Source: an uncultured Chitinophagaceae bacterium (lineage in GTDB: Bacteria; Bacteroidota; Bacteroidia; Chitinophagales; Chitinophagaceae). From it: 64,000 nt of DNA. Of this stretch, positions 7,521 through 16,957 are shown piece after piece. A program made the position numbers and the translations under genes. The stretch is taken from assembly GCA_937958995.1 (NCBI GenBank), contig CALGAP010000016.1, forward strand, positions 90,788 through 154,787. Direction: 5' to 3'. The stretch's first letter is position 1; the number at the start of each line of letters is the position of its first letter. A model generated the notes under the pieces. It ran no database searches and was not told where the DNA came from. It saw nothing but the letters and a program-made list of their open reading frames with translations.

Positions 7521-8816
7521 TTACTTATCAGTAAAGTAATCATACTTCACCGCCTGCCCGCTTTGCAGGTCAACGCTCCATAGTACATTGCAATCATTAC
7601 CGCTGAGTTCGGGATTGTCTGCCCCAAGAATAATCAGCCGCTCGCGCGTGATAATCCAGTCATCCCATTCAGTAAGACCAGTCTCCATGTTCCATACAAT
7701 TTTGCCGGTAGTATCAATACGCGAAACGAGTATTTTTCCCTCATTGCCAATTTTGTCTTTGTGCACCACGAGGTATCCGTTTTCTAAATGAACAGGCTGC
7801 GCAGTTTGTTTATCCAATAAAAATCCTCCCTGCAAAAAATATTGCGAAGGTTCCGGGAGAGTGGCCTGTTCCTTGCTTACTACGTAATTCCCATACCTGT
7901 CTTCAAAATAAACCGAAGTATATAACTGCCGTCGCGCTTTGTCATTATATTCCGGAGAAATACTTATGCGATTGTGTAATTTTTCAAATTCCGTTTTCGA
8001 ATACAATCCCAACCATTGCCCGTTCACCGTATCCTGGTTTGTTTTTATAGCGTGAAACGAAATAGGGCTGCGTTGAAAACTTTCGAGTACCCGTTGTTGC
8101 TGACGCACTGCGGATACTTCGTTGCGGAGCTTATGCAACAGTCGTTGCAGGCTGTCTCTTTCTTTATAATCGCGGGTGTTGTTGCGCAAAGCTTCCACAC
8201 GTTTTATCTCCGCTGCCATCTTATCTTCCGGTTCTTCTTCCTCCTGCGGTTCAGCTTTCAGGGTAGATGTGTTCAATTTCCATAATGTGCCGTCATTGGC
8301 GGTAAAACTGATGGTACCGTCGGCGCGGTTGAAGTGGTAATACCTGCCTTCATCACTCAGCTTGCCTTTCAATGATGGGTTTTGTGTTTCAATAATATTC
8401 TTATCCGCCTTTTTCTCCAATGTAAAAGGATCAAAAGCCATTATTTCTCCCACAAACACCCAGGCAAGACCGTTGGCACTGCCGAGAGTCTGAACGGGCC
8501 AGTGCTTGACATCGCTGTGATGTTTGATCTTCTGTTTGGCGATGGCTGCGCCGCTTTGCGGGTCGTTGGTCTGCGCATACCAGGTGGTACTGACGGATTT
8601 TGAAAAAAAGCCTCCCCTTTGCGAGTACGAATTAGTCTTTTCAAATTTCACGAGACTGAAGAGCACAGATTTGCCATCTTTTTGTATGATCAAAGCCGGA
8701 ACGATAGCCGAGCGCTCATCATGCTTTGAGAGACAGGAACGAACCAGGAAAATAAAACCTACCACCAATAAACCAACCACCAAAAAGCCGCCGACAAAGA
8801 TTTTACGCAGACCCAT
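7521..8816 (-). CDS. Membrane-anchored protein, possibly PA2928-like
   Basis: 431 residues with one N-terminal membrane anchor (residues 7-26), then a periplasmic or extracytoplasmic body of repeating beta-rich units such as GLAWVFVGEIMAFDPFTLE and DGTLWKLNTSTLKAE, which look like pieces of a beta-propeller. An acidic coiled segment (EEEEPEDKMAAEIKRVEAL) separates two such halves. It may belong to the PA2928 family, but this is from memory of style, not a search. It is a single gene with its own leader. Confidence 0.65.
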   Translation of the reverse strand: MGLRKIFVGGFLVVGLLVVGFIFLVRSCLSKHDERSAIVPALIIQKDGKSVLFSLVKFEKTNSYSQRGGFFSKSVSTTWYAQTNDPQSGAAIAKQKIKHHSDVKHWPVQTLGSANGLAWVFVGEIMAFDPFTLEKKADKNIIETQNPSLKGKLSDEGRYYHFNRADGTISFTANDGTLWKLNTSTLKAEPQEEEEPEDKMAAEIKRVEALRNNTRDYKERDSLQRLLHKLRNEVSAVRQQQRVLESFQRSPISFHAIKTNQDTVNGQWLGLYSKTEFEKLHNRISISPEYNDKARRQLYTSVYFEDRYGNYVVSKEQATLPEPSQYFLQGGFLLDKQTAQPVHLENGYLVVHKDKIGNEGKILVSRIDTTGKIVWNMETGLTEWDDWIITRERLIILGADNPELSGNDCNVLWSVDLQSGQAVKYDYFTDK

Positions 8817-9111
8817 AGGGGAATATTTAGGCTAAAAATATAAATTAGCAGGTATACGCTACATCACCCTTTTGTGCGAAGCTTATTGCGCTTAACGATT
8901 GTTCGTTTGAAATGGCAGCAAGGGCCGATCGATTCCCGGAGGTTTATTCCTCAACTTCCTCCCTGCAAAATGCCCATCCCTGACCCGTACAAAAAACACC
9001 ACCAGGGGCGGTAGCTGCGACATGCTTGCCGGTAAAAATAGAACCAGTAAACTAACGGCGGCCAAATCTCATTAAGTTTACAGACGGATTGGAAAAGCCG
9101 CACAGACTGTT
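8817..9111. other. Intergenic region before the MFS gene
   Basis: 295 bases between divergent genes. No gene, dyad operator or perfect -7 box was recognised. It must hold the promoters of both flanking genes. Confidence 0.5.
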
Positions 9112-10374
9112 ATGGAAAATATGGAAAACTTGAAAACCTTTACACCTTATCAAAAGCTGATTATTGCCTTAATAGCCCTCACTCATTTTACGATCATCCT
9201 CGATTTTATGGTGTTATCGCCTCTCGGCGATTTCCTGATCAAAGATCTCGAAATCAGCACCACGCAGTTTGGGCTGGTGGTATCGGGCTATGCGTTTAGC
9301 GCAGGCATATCAGGACTGTTGACCGCGGGCTTTGCCGACCGTTTTGACAGAAAAAAATTGCTGCTCTTTTTTTATAGCGGTTTTATTGGCGGCACCTTGC
9401 TTTGCGGTCTGGCCAACACGTATATCGTATTGCTGATCGCCCGCATCATCACCGGGCTGTTTGGCGGTGTAATCGGCAGCATCACCATGGCCATCATCAC
9501 CGACCTGTTTACACTGGAACAACGTGGCCGTGTGATGGGTTTTGTGCAAATGGGATTTGGCGCCAGCCAGGTGCTGGGCATCCCGATTAGTCTGTACCTC
9601 GCTAATCACTGGGGCTGGCAATCACCCTTTCTGATGGTGGTAGGCATAGCCGTGATCATTGCCGTGATGCTGATCATAAAAATGCAACCTATCACGCGCC
9701 ATCTTGAATTGCAGAATGACCGCAGCGCGGTAACGCATTTATTGAAAACCGTTGCCAACCGCCAATACCGGATTGGTTATACTGCCACCGCTTTTTTGTC
9801 GATTGGTGGGTTTATGATGATGCCTTTCGGCAGTGCTTATGCTATTAACAATTTATTGGTAACTCCCGAGCAACTGCCCTTATTGTTTATGATTGCCGGT
9901 CTGGGCTCGCTGATTATTATGCCGCTGGTTGGCCGCGTCGCCGATAAAGTCGATAAGCTGAAACTGTTTGCCATTGCATCGTTGTATATGATGGTGATGG
10001 TAGTGATATACACGAATCTTACTCCGCAGCCCTTTTGGATAATTGTAGTGATTAACGTGCTGATGATGGCGGGTATCCTAAGTCGCATGGTTCCCTCAAT
10101 GGCCCTGGTAACTGCGGTGCCCGAGATGCGCGATCGCGGTGCGTTTATGAGCGTGAACTCATCGTTGCAACAGATTGCGGGAGGGATAGCGGCTGCAGTG
10201 GCGGGGATGATTGTGGTGCAGAAAGATAAGTTTAGTCCGCTGGAGCATTACAATACCCTGGGTTATGTGATGGTGGGGATTAGTGTGCTGGCGATATGGT
10301 TGATATGGAGGGTGAGGAAAGTGGTGATGAGGAAGGGAGTGGCAAAAACTGAGGTAGTGGTGCAGGAGGTTTAG
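9112..10374 (+). CDS. MFS transporter (drug/metabolite efflux type)
   Basis: 420 residues with twelve predicted hydrophobic segments. The cytoplasmic loop 2-3 motif GFADRFDRKKLL is the MFS motif A, and IARIITGLFGG matches motif B. Best fit is the DHA1 drug or sugar exporter group (arabinose efflux permease-like). The substrate is unknown. A second ATG three codons in (9121) is equally possible as the start. It ends four bases inside the 3' end of the convergent phosphatase gene. Confidence 0.88.
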   Translation: MENMENLKTFTPYQKLIIALIALTHFTIILDFMVLSPLGDFLIKDLEISTTQFGLVVSGYAFSAGISGLLTAGFADRFDRKKLLLFFYSGFIGGTLLCGLANTYIVLLIARIITGLFGGVIGSITMAIITDLFTLEQRGRVMGFVQMGFGASQVLGIPISLYLANHWGWQSPFLMVVGIAVIIAVMLIIKMQPITRHLELQNDRSAVTHLLKTVANRQYRIGYTATAFLSIGGFMMMPFGSAYAINNLLVTPEQLPLLFMIAGLGSLIIMPLVGRVADKVDKLKLFAIASLYMMVMVVIYTNLTPQPFWIIVVINVLMMAGILSRMVPSMALVTAVPEMRDRGAFMSVNSSLQQIAGGIAAAVAGMIVVQKDKFSPLEHYNTLGYVMVGISVLAIWLIWRVRKVVMRKGVAKTEVVVQEV

Positions 10375-11099
10375 GAAGTTTGCAGGTCCGACTGCCAATA
10401 CTCTTTGGTTGATACGTCCATTATAGTCAATCGGTAACCATGACCGCAGCCTGTGTCGATGTTATAGATATTTGCTGCTCGCATGGGCTTGTCTGTTTTC
10501 CAATTGATAGTGGGTGTATGTCCTATAAAAACTTCCCGAAACTGTGTAACCATTTTAAATTGATTCTCCGATTGATTTCGTTTGTTGGATGCATGACTCG
10601 CGAGAGCCTGCTTCCACAAGCTTCTATCCCAACAATATGTTTCTGGCGACTGATCTTCAAATGGAATTGTTCGATCAAAACCTGCATGAACAAAGCAATT
10701 ATTTTGTTCGTCTATGTGATAGAACCTTTGATTAAGGAAAAAATTCCGGTGCGTCTCTGGTATGTCTTCAGGTGTTAAATCTGAGACATGGTAAGGTTCT
10801 GCTCTGCCGGCAGCTTTCAGATATGAATAGGCCGTGAATGTGCCACTTTGCTCCCAATTGCATGGGTGCACTCCCGTTTTGATAAATTCAGCAAACCAGA
10901 GGTCATGATTCCCTCTTATCGGAATTAGCTTTTCCACCTTTAACAACAACTCTACGCACCGGTATACATCATCGTATCCGTCGGCAACATCGCCAAGTTG
11001 AATTAATTGGTCCGATATGAAATCAAATTTTGCTCTTTCAAGGCATTGCTGCAATGCACGATAATTTCCATGGATATCACCGAGAACTAATTTTCGCAT
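10371..11099 (-). CDS. PPP-family metallophosphoesterase
   Basis: 242 residues from the ATG at 11097-11099. The full PPP signature is present: GDIHG (residues 7-11), GDVADGYDD near 36, GNHD near 64, VHAGFD near 140 and GHTP near 198. This is the serine/threonine protein phosphatase 1/ApaH-like fold with a two-metal centre. Substrates in this class include phosphoproteins and dinucleoside polyphosphates. The upstream in-frame ATG at 11142 gives a non-family leader. Its base composition is more AT-rich than the surrounding genes, shared with the next two genes, which suggests a transferred block. Confidence 0.88.
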   Translation of the reverse strand: MRKLVLGDIHGNYRALQQCLERAKFDFISDQLIQLGDVADGYDDVYRCVELLLKVEKLIPIRGNHDLWFAEFIKTGVHPCNWEQSGTFTAYSYLKAAGRAEPYHVSDLTPEDIPETHRNFFLNQRFYHIDEQNNCFVHAGFDRTIPFEDQSPETYCWDRSLWKQALASHASNKRNQSENQFKMVTQFREVFIGHTPTINWKTDKPMRAANIYNIDTGCGHGYRLTIMDVSTKEYWQSDLQTS

Positions 11100-11179
11100 A
11101 CTTTTCGTATGACTTTGACAATCAGCCCAATACTTAATTCGCAATTTGCAAATTGAAAATTTTTCATTACATTTATCTT

Positions 11180-11704
11180 ATGAGAAAACACAACGGAATG
11201 CGCCCTCACGATATTCCAGTATTATTGAAAATTATAAGTAAGCAATCGGAACCATGGCAATTTAAAGATTTGGCCAACGAATTATTCATCAGTCCGGCAG
11301 AAATTTCTGCATCTCTAAACAGAAGTGTTATAGCGGGACTAATAAGCGCTGATAAAAAGCGGGTTCATAGGAAGTCACTGATGGAATTTATCGAATTCGG
11401 GTTTCGCTACGTATTTCCAGTGATACCTGGTGGTATGGTGAACGGAGTGTATACTGCGCACTCGCATCCATTCATGAAAAAATTTATTGAAAGCAATATT
11501 GACTATGTCTGGCCTGACATCCATGGCAAAGTAAGAGGATTAGCAGTTGAACCACTTTATAAGGGAATAATTAAGGCCTCGGAGCGAGACGAATGGTTAT
11601 ACAAAATGCTCGCTTGCGTTGATGTAATTAGAGTTGGCAAATCGCGTGAAATAAAAATAGCCATTGAAGAACTTAAATCAAATATTCTTAATGAACAATC
11701 ATAG
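11180..11704 (+). CDS. Winged-helix protein, first gene of a nucleotidyltransferase pair
   Basis: 174 residues from the ATG at 11180. Residues about 12-65 form a winged helix (LKIISKQSEPWQFKDLANEL, then ISPAEISASLNRSVIAGLI). The C-terminal half (FRYVFPVIPGGMVNGVYTAHS) is a conserved block of a family I associate with partner nucleotidyltransferases. It is DNA-binding and probably represses its own operon, by analogy with AbiEi and other type IV antitoxin-like partners. It overlaps the next gene by 14 bases, so the two are translationally coupled. Base composition is lower in GC than in the window's core genes. Confidence 0.78.
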   Translation: MRKHNGMRPHDIPVLLKIISKQSEPWQFKDLANELFISPAEISASLNRSVIAGLISADKKRVHRKSLMEFIEFGFRYVFPVIPGGMVNGVYTAHSHPFMKKFIESNIDYVWPDIHGKVRGLAVEPLYKGIIKASERDEWLYKMLACVDVIRVGKSREIKIAIEELKSNILNEQS

Positions 11705-12404
11705 GCGTAATATTGATCGAATAAAAGCAGTATCCAGAGCATTTGGCAAGCTCAAGGAAGACATTGTTTTTGTGGGTGGGGCCACTGTATCTCTATACGC
11801 TGACCGAATGGCAGAAGAAGTGCGTGAGACAATAGATATAGATATAGTAGTCGAGATTTACTCCAGAATTGATTTTCTTAAATTGGAAAATGACCTTAGA
11901 CAACTTGGATTTTCGCCTAATACTGAGGCCAGGTTTATTGGAAGTTACAAGTTCGATAATCTAATCGTAGACGTAATGCCCATTTCGGAAGCAATCTTAG
12001 GCTTTTCTAACAAATGGTATAGAGAAGGATATGATTTCGCAATTACTTATCCGATTGACAAGGAAAATACAGTGAAAATTTTTAGCCCACCATATTTTCT
12101 CGCATCAAAAATTGAAGCTTTCAAAAGCAGAGGTAAAAATGCCAATAATCAATATGATGGCAGAACAAGCAGCGATTTTGAAGATATAGTCTTCGTTCTC
12201 GAAAACAGGTTCGCAATATGGGATGAGTTTAAATCTTCTCCTCCTTCTGTAAAAGACTACCTTAAAAAAGAATTTACGTCGCTGCTAGCTGTTCCCTATA
12301 TAGAAGAGTGGATTGACGCTCATGTAGCATACAACTTACCATATGAAGAAACTGCCACTGGATTTATCATTCAGAAACTTAGAGACTTTACAAATCAACA
12401 ATAG
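11691..12404 (+). CDS. AbiEii-like nucleotidyltransferase
   Basis: 237 residues from the ATG at 11691; an upstream ATG at 11664 is less likely because it lies deeper in the partner gene. The polymerase-beta-fold signature is clear: GG at residues 29-30 (FVGGATVSLY), then D49-I-D51 (TIDIDIVVE), with a third acidic residue expected in VDVMP near residue 91. This is the AbiEii/AbiGii-type or MNT-type nucleotidyltransferase group, in which known toxins add nucleotides to tRNA or other targets. Its coupling to a winged-helix gene suggests a toxin-antitoxin or abortive-infection pair. Activity here is inferred from the motif and context only. Confidence 0.78.
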   Translation: MNNHRRNIDRIKAVSRAFGKLKEDIVFVGGATVSLYADRMAEEVRETIDIDIVVEIYSRIDFLKLENDLRQLGFSPNTEARFIGSYKFDNLIVDVMPISEAILGFSNKWYREGYDFAITYPIDKENTVKIFSPPYFLASKIEAFKSRGKNANNQYDGRTSSDFEDIVFVLENRFAIWDEFKSSPPSVKDYLKKEFTSLLAVPYIEEWIDAHVAYNLPYEETATGFIIQKLRDFTNQQ

Positions 12405-12609
12405 CCCATCCTGCAACATTTTCGTACCTCGCCCGTCTAATCTCTCCGTGGGTGATAAGTCAATCAATGCGGAAGAGAAGCAGGCGGGCGTTGCAATCGC
12501 GAGATTATTTTTTAAGAACCGGCGGCGGGAAATTATGGTATGGTTGAGTTATGGTGTTTACTTAAGAATCCCACTCAATATTCTTTATCTTCGCGCAGTA
12601 CCATTCCCG

Positions 12610-13437
12610 ATGCTTTCAAAAAGTTTCGTTCGCACGCGTATCGCGCCCACACCCAGCGGATTTTTGCATGTAGGCAATATTTTCTCTTTCGCAATCACCG
12701 CCTCGCTGGCGCGAAAAACCGGTGCCGCCATTCTGCTGCGCATTGATGATCTTGACCAGGCGCGCGTGCAGGAGCAATATGTGCGGGATATTTTCGAATC
12801 ACTGAACTTTCTCGGCATTCCCTGGGATGAGGGACCGAAAGATTATGGAGAGTATAAAAATAAATTTTCCCAGCTCCACCGCCTTCCCCTCTACGAAAAG
12901 GCACTCCATCAGCTCCGCGAAGGCGGGCATGTATTCGCCTGCTCCTGCTCACGCACCACGCGCGAAAAATGTAACTGCCGCAATAAAGATCTTTCGCTCG
13001 ATGATCCCAACAACGCCTGGAGAATATATACGCCGCCATCAGCAGAGCTGCCGCCGACCATGCATGAGTTTATTGTGAAAAAGAAAGACGGTTTCCCCTC
13101 TTATCAACTTGCCTGCGTAGTGGATGATAATCACTATAATATCGATCTCATCATTCGCGGCGATGACCTGCGCGATTCTTCAAAGGCTCAATGGTACCTG
13201 GCAAAACTTTTGGGCTATACTTCTTTCACCAGCAGTACCATCATTCATCACCGACTGCTGATGGAATCGCCTGAACAGAAATTATCAAAGTCTGCGGGTT
13301 CCACTTCCATTCAGTATTTACGCAAGGAGGGAAAATCGCCGGAGGAGATTTTTGAACTGGTTAGTAAAATGGCCGGACTTTCCAAAACATTGAGATATTG
13401 GAAAGAATTTGATGTGGCGCTGGAAACTGACTTATAA
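12610..13437 (+). CDS. Glutamyl-Q tRNA(Asp) synthetase-like protein (YadB/GluQRS type)
   Basis: 275 residues from the ATG at 12610; the longer frame from 12343 overlaps the preceding gene. It keeps the class I synthetase catalytic domain: the HIGH-like motif in PTPSGFLHVGN (HVGN at 20-23) and the KMSKS-like KLSKS at 224-228. A zinc-type cysteine cluster occurs as CSCSRTTREKCNC. It lacks the anticodon-binding domain, which is why GluQRS (which glutamylates queuosine in tRNA-Asp) is preferred over glutamyl-tRNA synthetase. It stands apart from neighbours. Confidence 0.82.
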   Translation: MLSKSFVRTRIAPTPSGFLHVGNIFSFAITASLARKTGAAILLRIDDLDQARVQEQYVRDIFESLNFLGIPWDEGPKDYGEYKNKFSQLHRLPLYEKALHQLREGGHVFACSCSRTTREKCNCRNKDLSLDDPNNAWRIYTPPSAELPPTMHEFIVKKKDGFPSYQLACVVDDNHYNIDLIIRGDDLRDSSKAQWYLAKLLGYTSFTSSTIIHHRLLMESPEQKLSKSAGSTSIQYLRKEGKSPEEIFELVSKMAGLSKTLRYWKEFDVALETDL

Positions 13438-13584
13438 TATCGCGGATGCAACGCAGATTCTAGGATTATGCGGATGCCCATTATATGCAACCTGCCTTCA
13501 ATTAAAATCCGCGTCATCCCAAAATCCGCGCCTGGTCCGCGATTCTCATCCGTGCAAACCCACAATCCTCACACAACCTTCAAT
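13438..13584. repeat. Degenerate GCGGAT/ATCCGC intergenic repeat
   Basis: Between two convergent genes the words CGCGGAT, CGCAGATT and GCGGAT are followed by ATCCGCG, ATCCGCG, GTCCGCGATTC and ATCCGTGC, that is, the same word on one strand and then on the other. The layout makes a long imperfect stem. It resembles interspersed intergenic repeats often seen in Bacteroidetes genomes; copy number elsewhere is unknown. Confidence 0.5.
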
Positions 13585-14367
13585 TTATTTTTCCGCCACA
13601 AACAACAGAAAATGATTCTGCAGAAAATGTATATCCTCCGTCACCCTGAACTGGCGCAGTGCCCTTCCAATTGCATCTTCCGTAATTAATTTCGTGCTGT
13701 TATACATGGCCGCTGCCGCCGGTCCAGTTCCCATAAAACTCCTGATGCCTTCGGTCAGACTTGAATAGGTAAAAGGACAAGCCACAACAGTTTTGCTGTT
13801 CAGCTTAAAACCTATTTCCTTCAGAATACCTTCTATCTTGCCGTCTTCAGACAATGCAAAGGGTCCCGGTGTGCCCGGTGGCGGCGGAGGTATCAGCGCC
13901 CCGATTGCTTTCAATACAATGCTGGCATCGCTGCGTTCGGGCAAATCCCAGATGCCGATTACCAGCTTACCGCCCGGCCGCAACACGCGCTGCGCTTCGC
14001 GTACCGCTGCTTTGAAGTCGGAAGCAAATTGAAAGGAATTGAAACCTGTTACTACATGAAAACTGTCGTCGGCAAACGGCAGCGACTCTAAGTCTTCTTC
14101 CAAAAAATTGTTGTGCGGATTGCGTTCGCGCGCTACTTCCAGCAGCCCCGGCGCTGCATCCACGCCAATCACCTGCGCGCCTGCTTTAATAGCCAGGCTG
14201 GTAAACATGCCCGAGCCACAGCCCGCGTCTAATAATAATTTCGTCTTGATAGATCCCAACTGCTCCAATGCTTTTCGATATAAAGGCAAAAAACCTGGTT
14301 CAAAATGTTGTGACCAATACCTCGGAGCTATGCTCCACAATTTTCCCTGGATTGCTTTTGTACTCAT
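13585..14367 (-). CDS. Class I SAM-dependent methyltransferase
   Basis: 260 residues, Methyltransf_11-type fold. SAM motif I is LLLDAGCGSGMF near residues 39-50, motif II acidic residue follows in VIGVDAAPGLLE, and the post-motif ELESLPFADDSFHVVTG region fits. The C-terminal half contains a proline/glycine-rich loop (LIPPPPPGTPGP). The substrate is unknown. It is a single gene facing the GluQRS-like gene. Confidence 0.88.
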   Translation of the reverse strand: MSTKAIQGKLWSIAPRYWSQHFEPGFLPLYRKALEQLGSIKTKLLLDAGCGSGMFTSLAIKAGAQVIGVDAAPGLLEVARERNPHNNFLEEDLESLPFADDSFHVVTGFNSFQFASDFKAAVREAQRVLRPGGKLVIGIWDLPERSDASIVLKAIGALIPPPPPGTPGPFALSEDGKIEGILKEIGFKLNSKTVVACPFTYSSLTEGIRSFMGTGPAAAAMYNSTKLITEDAIGRALRQFRVTEDIHFLQNHFLLFVAEK

Positions 14368-14449
14368 GACTATTTTTTTTGTTACACAAAGCTACCGGGC
14401 TTGTACAGGATGTATTTTGCTTAGCCGTTCTACTGCATGACCAGGAAGT

Positions 14450-15313
14450 TCATGCTACTTTTTGACGGCGCATCGATACGGGTGGGATTCCAAATCGCCG
14501 GCGAAATACTCGGCTGAAATGTGAAGCGCTCTCAAAGCCGGCTTCAAAGGCAGTTTCAGAAACGGTCTTATCAGTATGCGTTAACAGGTGGTAGGCGTGA
14601 TCAAGTCTCCGCTCAATCAGCCATTTGCCGGGCGTGGTTTTGTATATGCGCATGAAATCTCTCTTGAATGCCGAGAGACTGCGCATGGCCAGTCGCGCAA
14701 AGTCTTCCAGTTTCAGGTTGAAACAGTAATTATCCTCCATCACGCGTTGCAGCGATACGCTCTGCGGTTCATTGATCATGGTACCAAAACAACTCAGCAA
14801 ATCGCCGTTGGCGGGATTGTCGGCAATGGTGAGAATCAACTCGCGAAATTTCAGATCAAGTAACGACTGATCGGGCTGGCGGTTGGCCTCGAAATAAGGT
14901 ATCATGCCGTGGAAAAAACTCTCGAGTGGTGCATTGGTATGAACGCGGATGACCGGGTCAAATCTTTTTTGCGAGTGATGAATGGGTGCGCGCCGCGACT
15001 TGAGCACGTCAATGATAAATTCATCGGGCATGAAGAAGAGGATGAAACAAACTTCTGTATCGAAGTTTTGTTCCACTATGGAGGCGCCGCTGCGCACGAA
15101 GGCGCAACTGCCTTTGCTCAGATCGTACGATCCGTGAGCGGTGTGCCAGATCTTACGGCCCTCAACAACATAGAGAATATAGTTGTGATGGCTCCAGAGA
15201 TCGGTGAACTTTGATTTCAGCGGACAGGTGAAGTAAGTGACCATCTGCTCGCCGCAACTGAGCTTACGCTGCACGGATGAGTCGCGAAGAATCTCCGTAT
15301 AAAGGTTGTACAT
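14450..15313 (-). CDS. AraC-family transcriptional regulator
   Basis: 287 residues from the ATG at 15311-15313 (MYNLYTEIL); the upstream start at 15358 adds a leader without family likeness. A cupin-like N-terminal effector domain (about 20-160) leads to a two-HTH AraC domain (about 185-285), with LERLAMRSLSAFKRDFMRI-type helices and FESASHFSRVFRRRFGIPP. It probably acts as a ligand-responsive activator. Candidate targets are its neighbours; none can be fixed. Confidence 0.88.
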   Translation of the reverse strand: MYNLYTEILRDSSVQRKLSCGEQMVTYFTCPLKSKFTDLWSHHNYILYVVEGRKIWHTAHGSYDLSKGSCAFVRSGASIVEQNFDTEVCFILFFMPDEFIIDVLKSRRAPIHHSQKRFDPVIRVHTNAPLESFFHGMIPYFEANRQPDQSLLDLKFRELILTIADNPANGDLLSCFGTMINEPQSVSLQRVMEDNYCFNLKLEDFARLAMRSLSAFKRDFMRIYKTTPGKWLIERRLDHAYHLLTHTDKTVSETAFEAGFESASHFSRVFRRRFGIPPVSMRRQKVA

Positions 15314-15380
15314 GGCTATAATGTTGCTCCAAAAGTAGCGAGTGCTACAGGGACACAATTCCCGTAAATGCGGTATTTTA

Positions 15381-15410
15381 CAAAAAGGCCCTCCTTAGAA
15401 AAGGAAGGCC
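15381..15410 (-). terminator. Rho-independent terminator of the haloperoxidase-like gene
   Basis: On the minus strand the stem GGCCTTCCTT / AAGGAGGGCC (one mismatch) with a four-base loop is followed by a T run (the A run at 15382-15386). It lies about 40 bases past the stop codon at 15451. Confidence 0.75.
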
Positions 15411-15450
15411 GTCCATCACAAAAATTACGCACAGAGGTACCAGGCCGAAA

Positions 15451-16800
15451 TCAATAACCTGCTACGTTACAACGATCAAGAATATTTGAAGCCACTTTCT
15501 TTCCCTGTTGCAGGCCTTTGTCGATCGAGAATTGGTAGTGAATACCAGCGTATAATCTCGACTGACCAGCCTCAGTGGCTATGGCGCTGTAAGTAGGGAA
15601 TGTCCGCGGCGCATAGCCGAGATAATCGTAAGTATGATCGGTGAAAGCCTGGTTTTTCCCAAACAACCCCTCCAGCACCTGCGCCACCGCCATGGATAAC
15701 GATGAGTGTGCCGACGGATACTCCGGGTGGGCGGGTGTACCAATAATGGGGTTGAAATCTGTCTGTCCCATCACTTCATGAACATATGTTATGGGACGCA
15801 CCAGGTTGTATTGATATTTCACCTTCATCACTGCAATAGCAGCATCATTGATGGCAGCGCCGGTCAACGCGTAGGCTACAGCGGCCTTTGCCAACGACAC
15901 ATTTTTCTTCTCCAGTATCTGCACCAGTATATTCACCCAGTGACCCGGTGTAGTAGCGCCCGGCACATCGCGCCAGAAAAATGCCATGGCTCTCTGTTCA
16001 ATGGTAGGCGCCTTGGCCGCATCGTACAGGTGTTTCACCATATTGTGAAATGCGGAGCCGGGTTGAGTGGAATACGCAGGTGGCGCGGGCAGACCGGTGC
16101 CATTGTTGCTACCCTTAACCACAGTGCGGTTCAATCCCCAGTAAGGAGTAGCGGCTGTTTGTCCCTCAGCAGTTGGTTTCCACAAACCATCTCCAACAGG
16201 AGGAACATAAGGAGGATAAACAGTTTTGGAACCATCTGTCTCCGACCAGGCAAAAACCGCCGCAGCTAACGCCTTACCAAACTCTCTTGAGTTACTAAGT
16301 ACAGTGGCCGATGCTTTGGAGGCAAACTGGTTGTTGAATGCATTCTCCAATGAATCGATGGCTTGCTTGTCTTCTGCGCTGGCATTGGGAAAAAATGCGC
16401 GGTTGATAGCAGCCAGCGCGGCATTGGCATTAGCGGGCCAGTAAAACTTTTTGTTACCAGCCTGCGGCAAACCAGTCAGGCCATTCCACTCGCTTTTCAG
16501 TTGCGCATAACCGGGCATACCAGGAGCGATCGATTCCCAGGCGGCAACGCCGCTGTACGCATAGTGTCTGCCAAATGCATGGTTGGGCACGCCGGTTGCG
16601 TTCTTCATGAGGCGCACCTGCAGCGCGGCCCATTTCCTGATTACTTCAGAAGAGTAAGAGTTTGGCTTGTCGCCCTTGCCGGGCTGATGATTAAAGATAT
16701 CATCGAACTTGTGACATGAACTTAATCCCAGGATAAGGATAAGTGTTACAAAGTAAACAGACATAGTCTTTCCGCTTACTTTGGTAAGTGTTGCTTTCAT
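15451..16800 (-). CDS. PAP2/vanadium haloperoxidase-type lipoprotein
   Basis: 449 residues with an N-terminal lipoprotein signal (lipobox GLSSC near residue 29). The three-part PAP2 signature is present in the C-terminal half: KVKYQYNLVRP (K...RP), PEYPSAHSSLS (PSxH) and SRLYAGIHYQFSID (SRxxxGxHxxxD). In the vanadium chloroperoxidase family this site holds vanadate; in phosphatases, phosphate. The cell location is the periplasm or outer membrane. A terminator follows. Whether it is a halide oxidase or an acid phosphatase cannot be told. Confidence 0.88.
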   Translation of the reverse strand: MKATLTKVSGKTMSVYFVTLILILGLSSCHKFDDIFNHQPGKGDKPNSYSSEVIRKWAALQVRLMKNATGVPNHAFGRHYAYSGVAAWESIAPGMPGYAQLKSEWNGLTGLPQAGNKKFYWPANANAALAAINRAFFPNASAEDKQAIDSLENAFNNQFASKASATVLSNSREFGKALAAAVFAWSETDGSKTVYPPYVPPVGDGLWKPTAEGQTAATPYWGLNRTVVKGSNNGTGLPAPPAYSTQPGSAFHNMVKHLYDAAKAPTIEQRAMAFFWRDVPGATTPGHWVNILVQILEKKNVSLAKAAVAYALTGAAINDAAIAVMKVKYQYNLVRPITYVHEVMGQTDFNPIIGTPAHPEYPSAHSSLSMAVAQVLEGLFGKNQAFTDHTYDYLGYAPRTFPTYSAIATEAGQSRLYAGIHYQFSIDKGLQQGKKVASNILDRCNVAGY

Positions 16801-16810
16801 GATTACCGTT

Positions 16811-16957
16811 TTAATGTGTATGTGAAAAAATAATTAGCGAACTTTGGCCATTTCCCCTCCAGAAACCTTCGGCCCTGAATGTGGGCGAATCTCTTTTACA
16901 CGCGACGAGCAGAATGAATAAGGCTATACAAATAATGGCCGTAATACTTCGTGACAT
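16811..16957 (-). CDS. Possible small lipoprotein
   Basis: 48 residues (MSRSITAIICIALFILLVAC...) with a signal peptide and lipobox LLVAC, then a short mature part. It ends ten bases before the haloperoxidase-like gene start. It may be a real small lipoprotein or a chance leader frame; no family is recognised. A frame from 17008 adds residues without support. Confidence 0.3.
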   Translation of the reverse strand: MSRSITAIICIALFILLVACKRDSPTFRAEGFWRGNGQSSLIIFSHTH

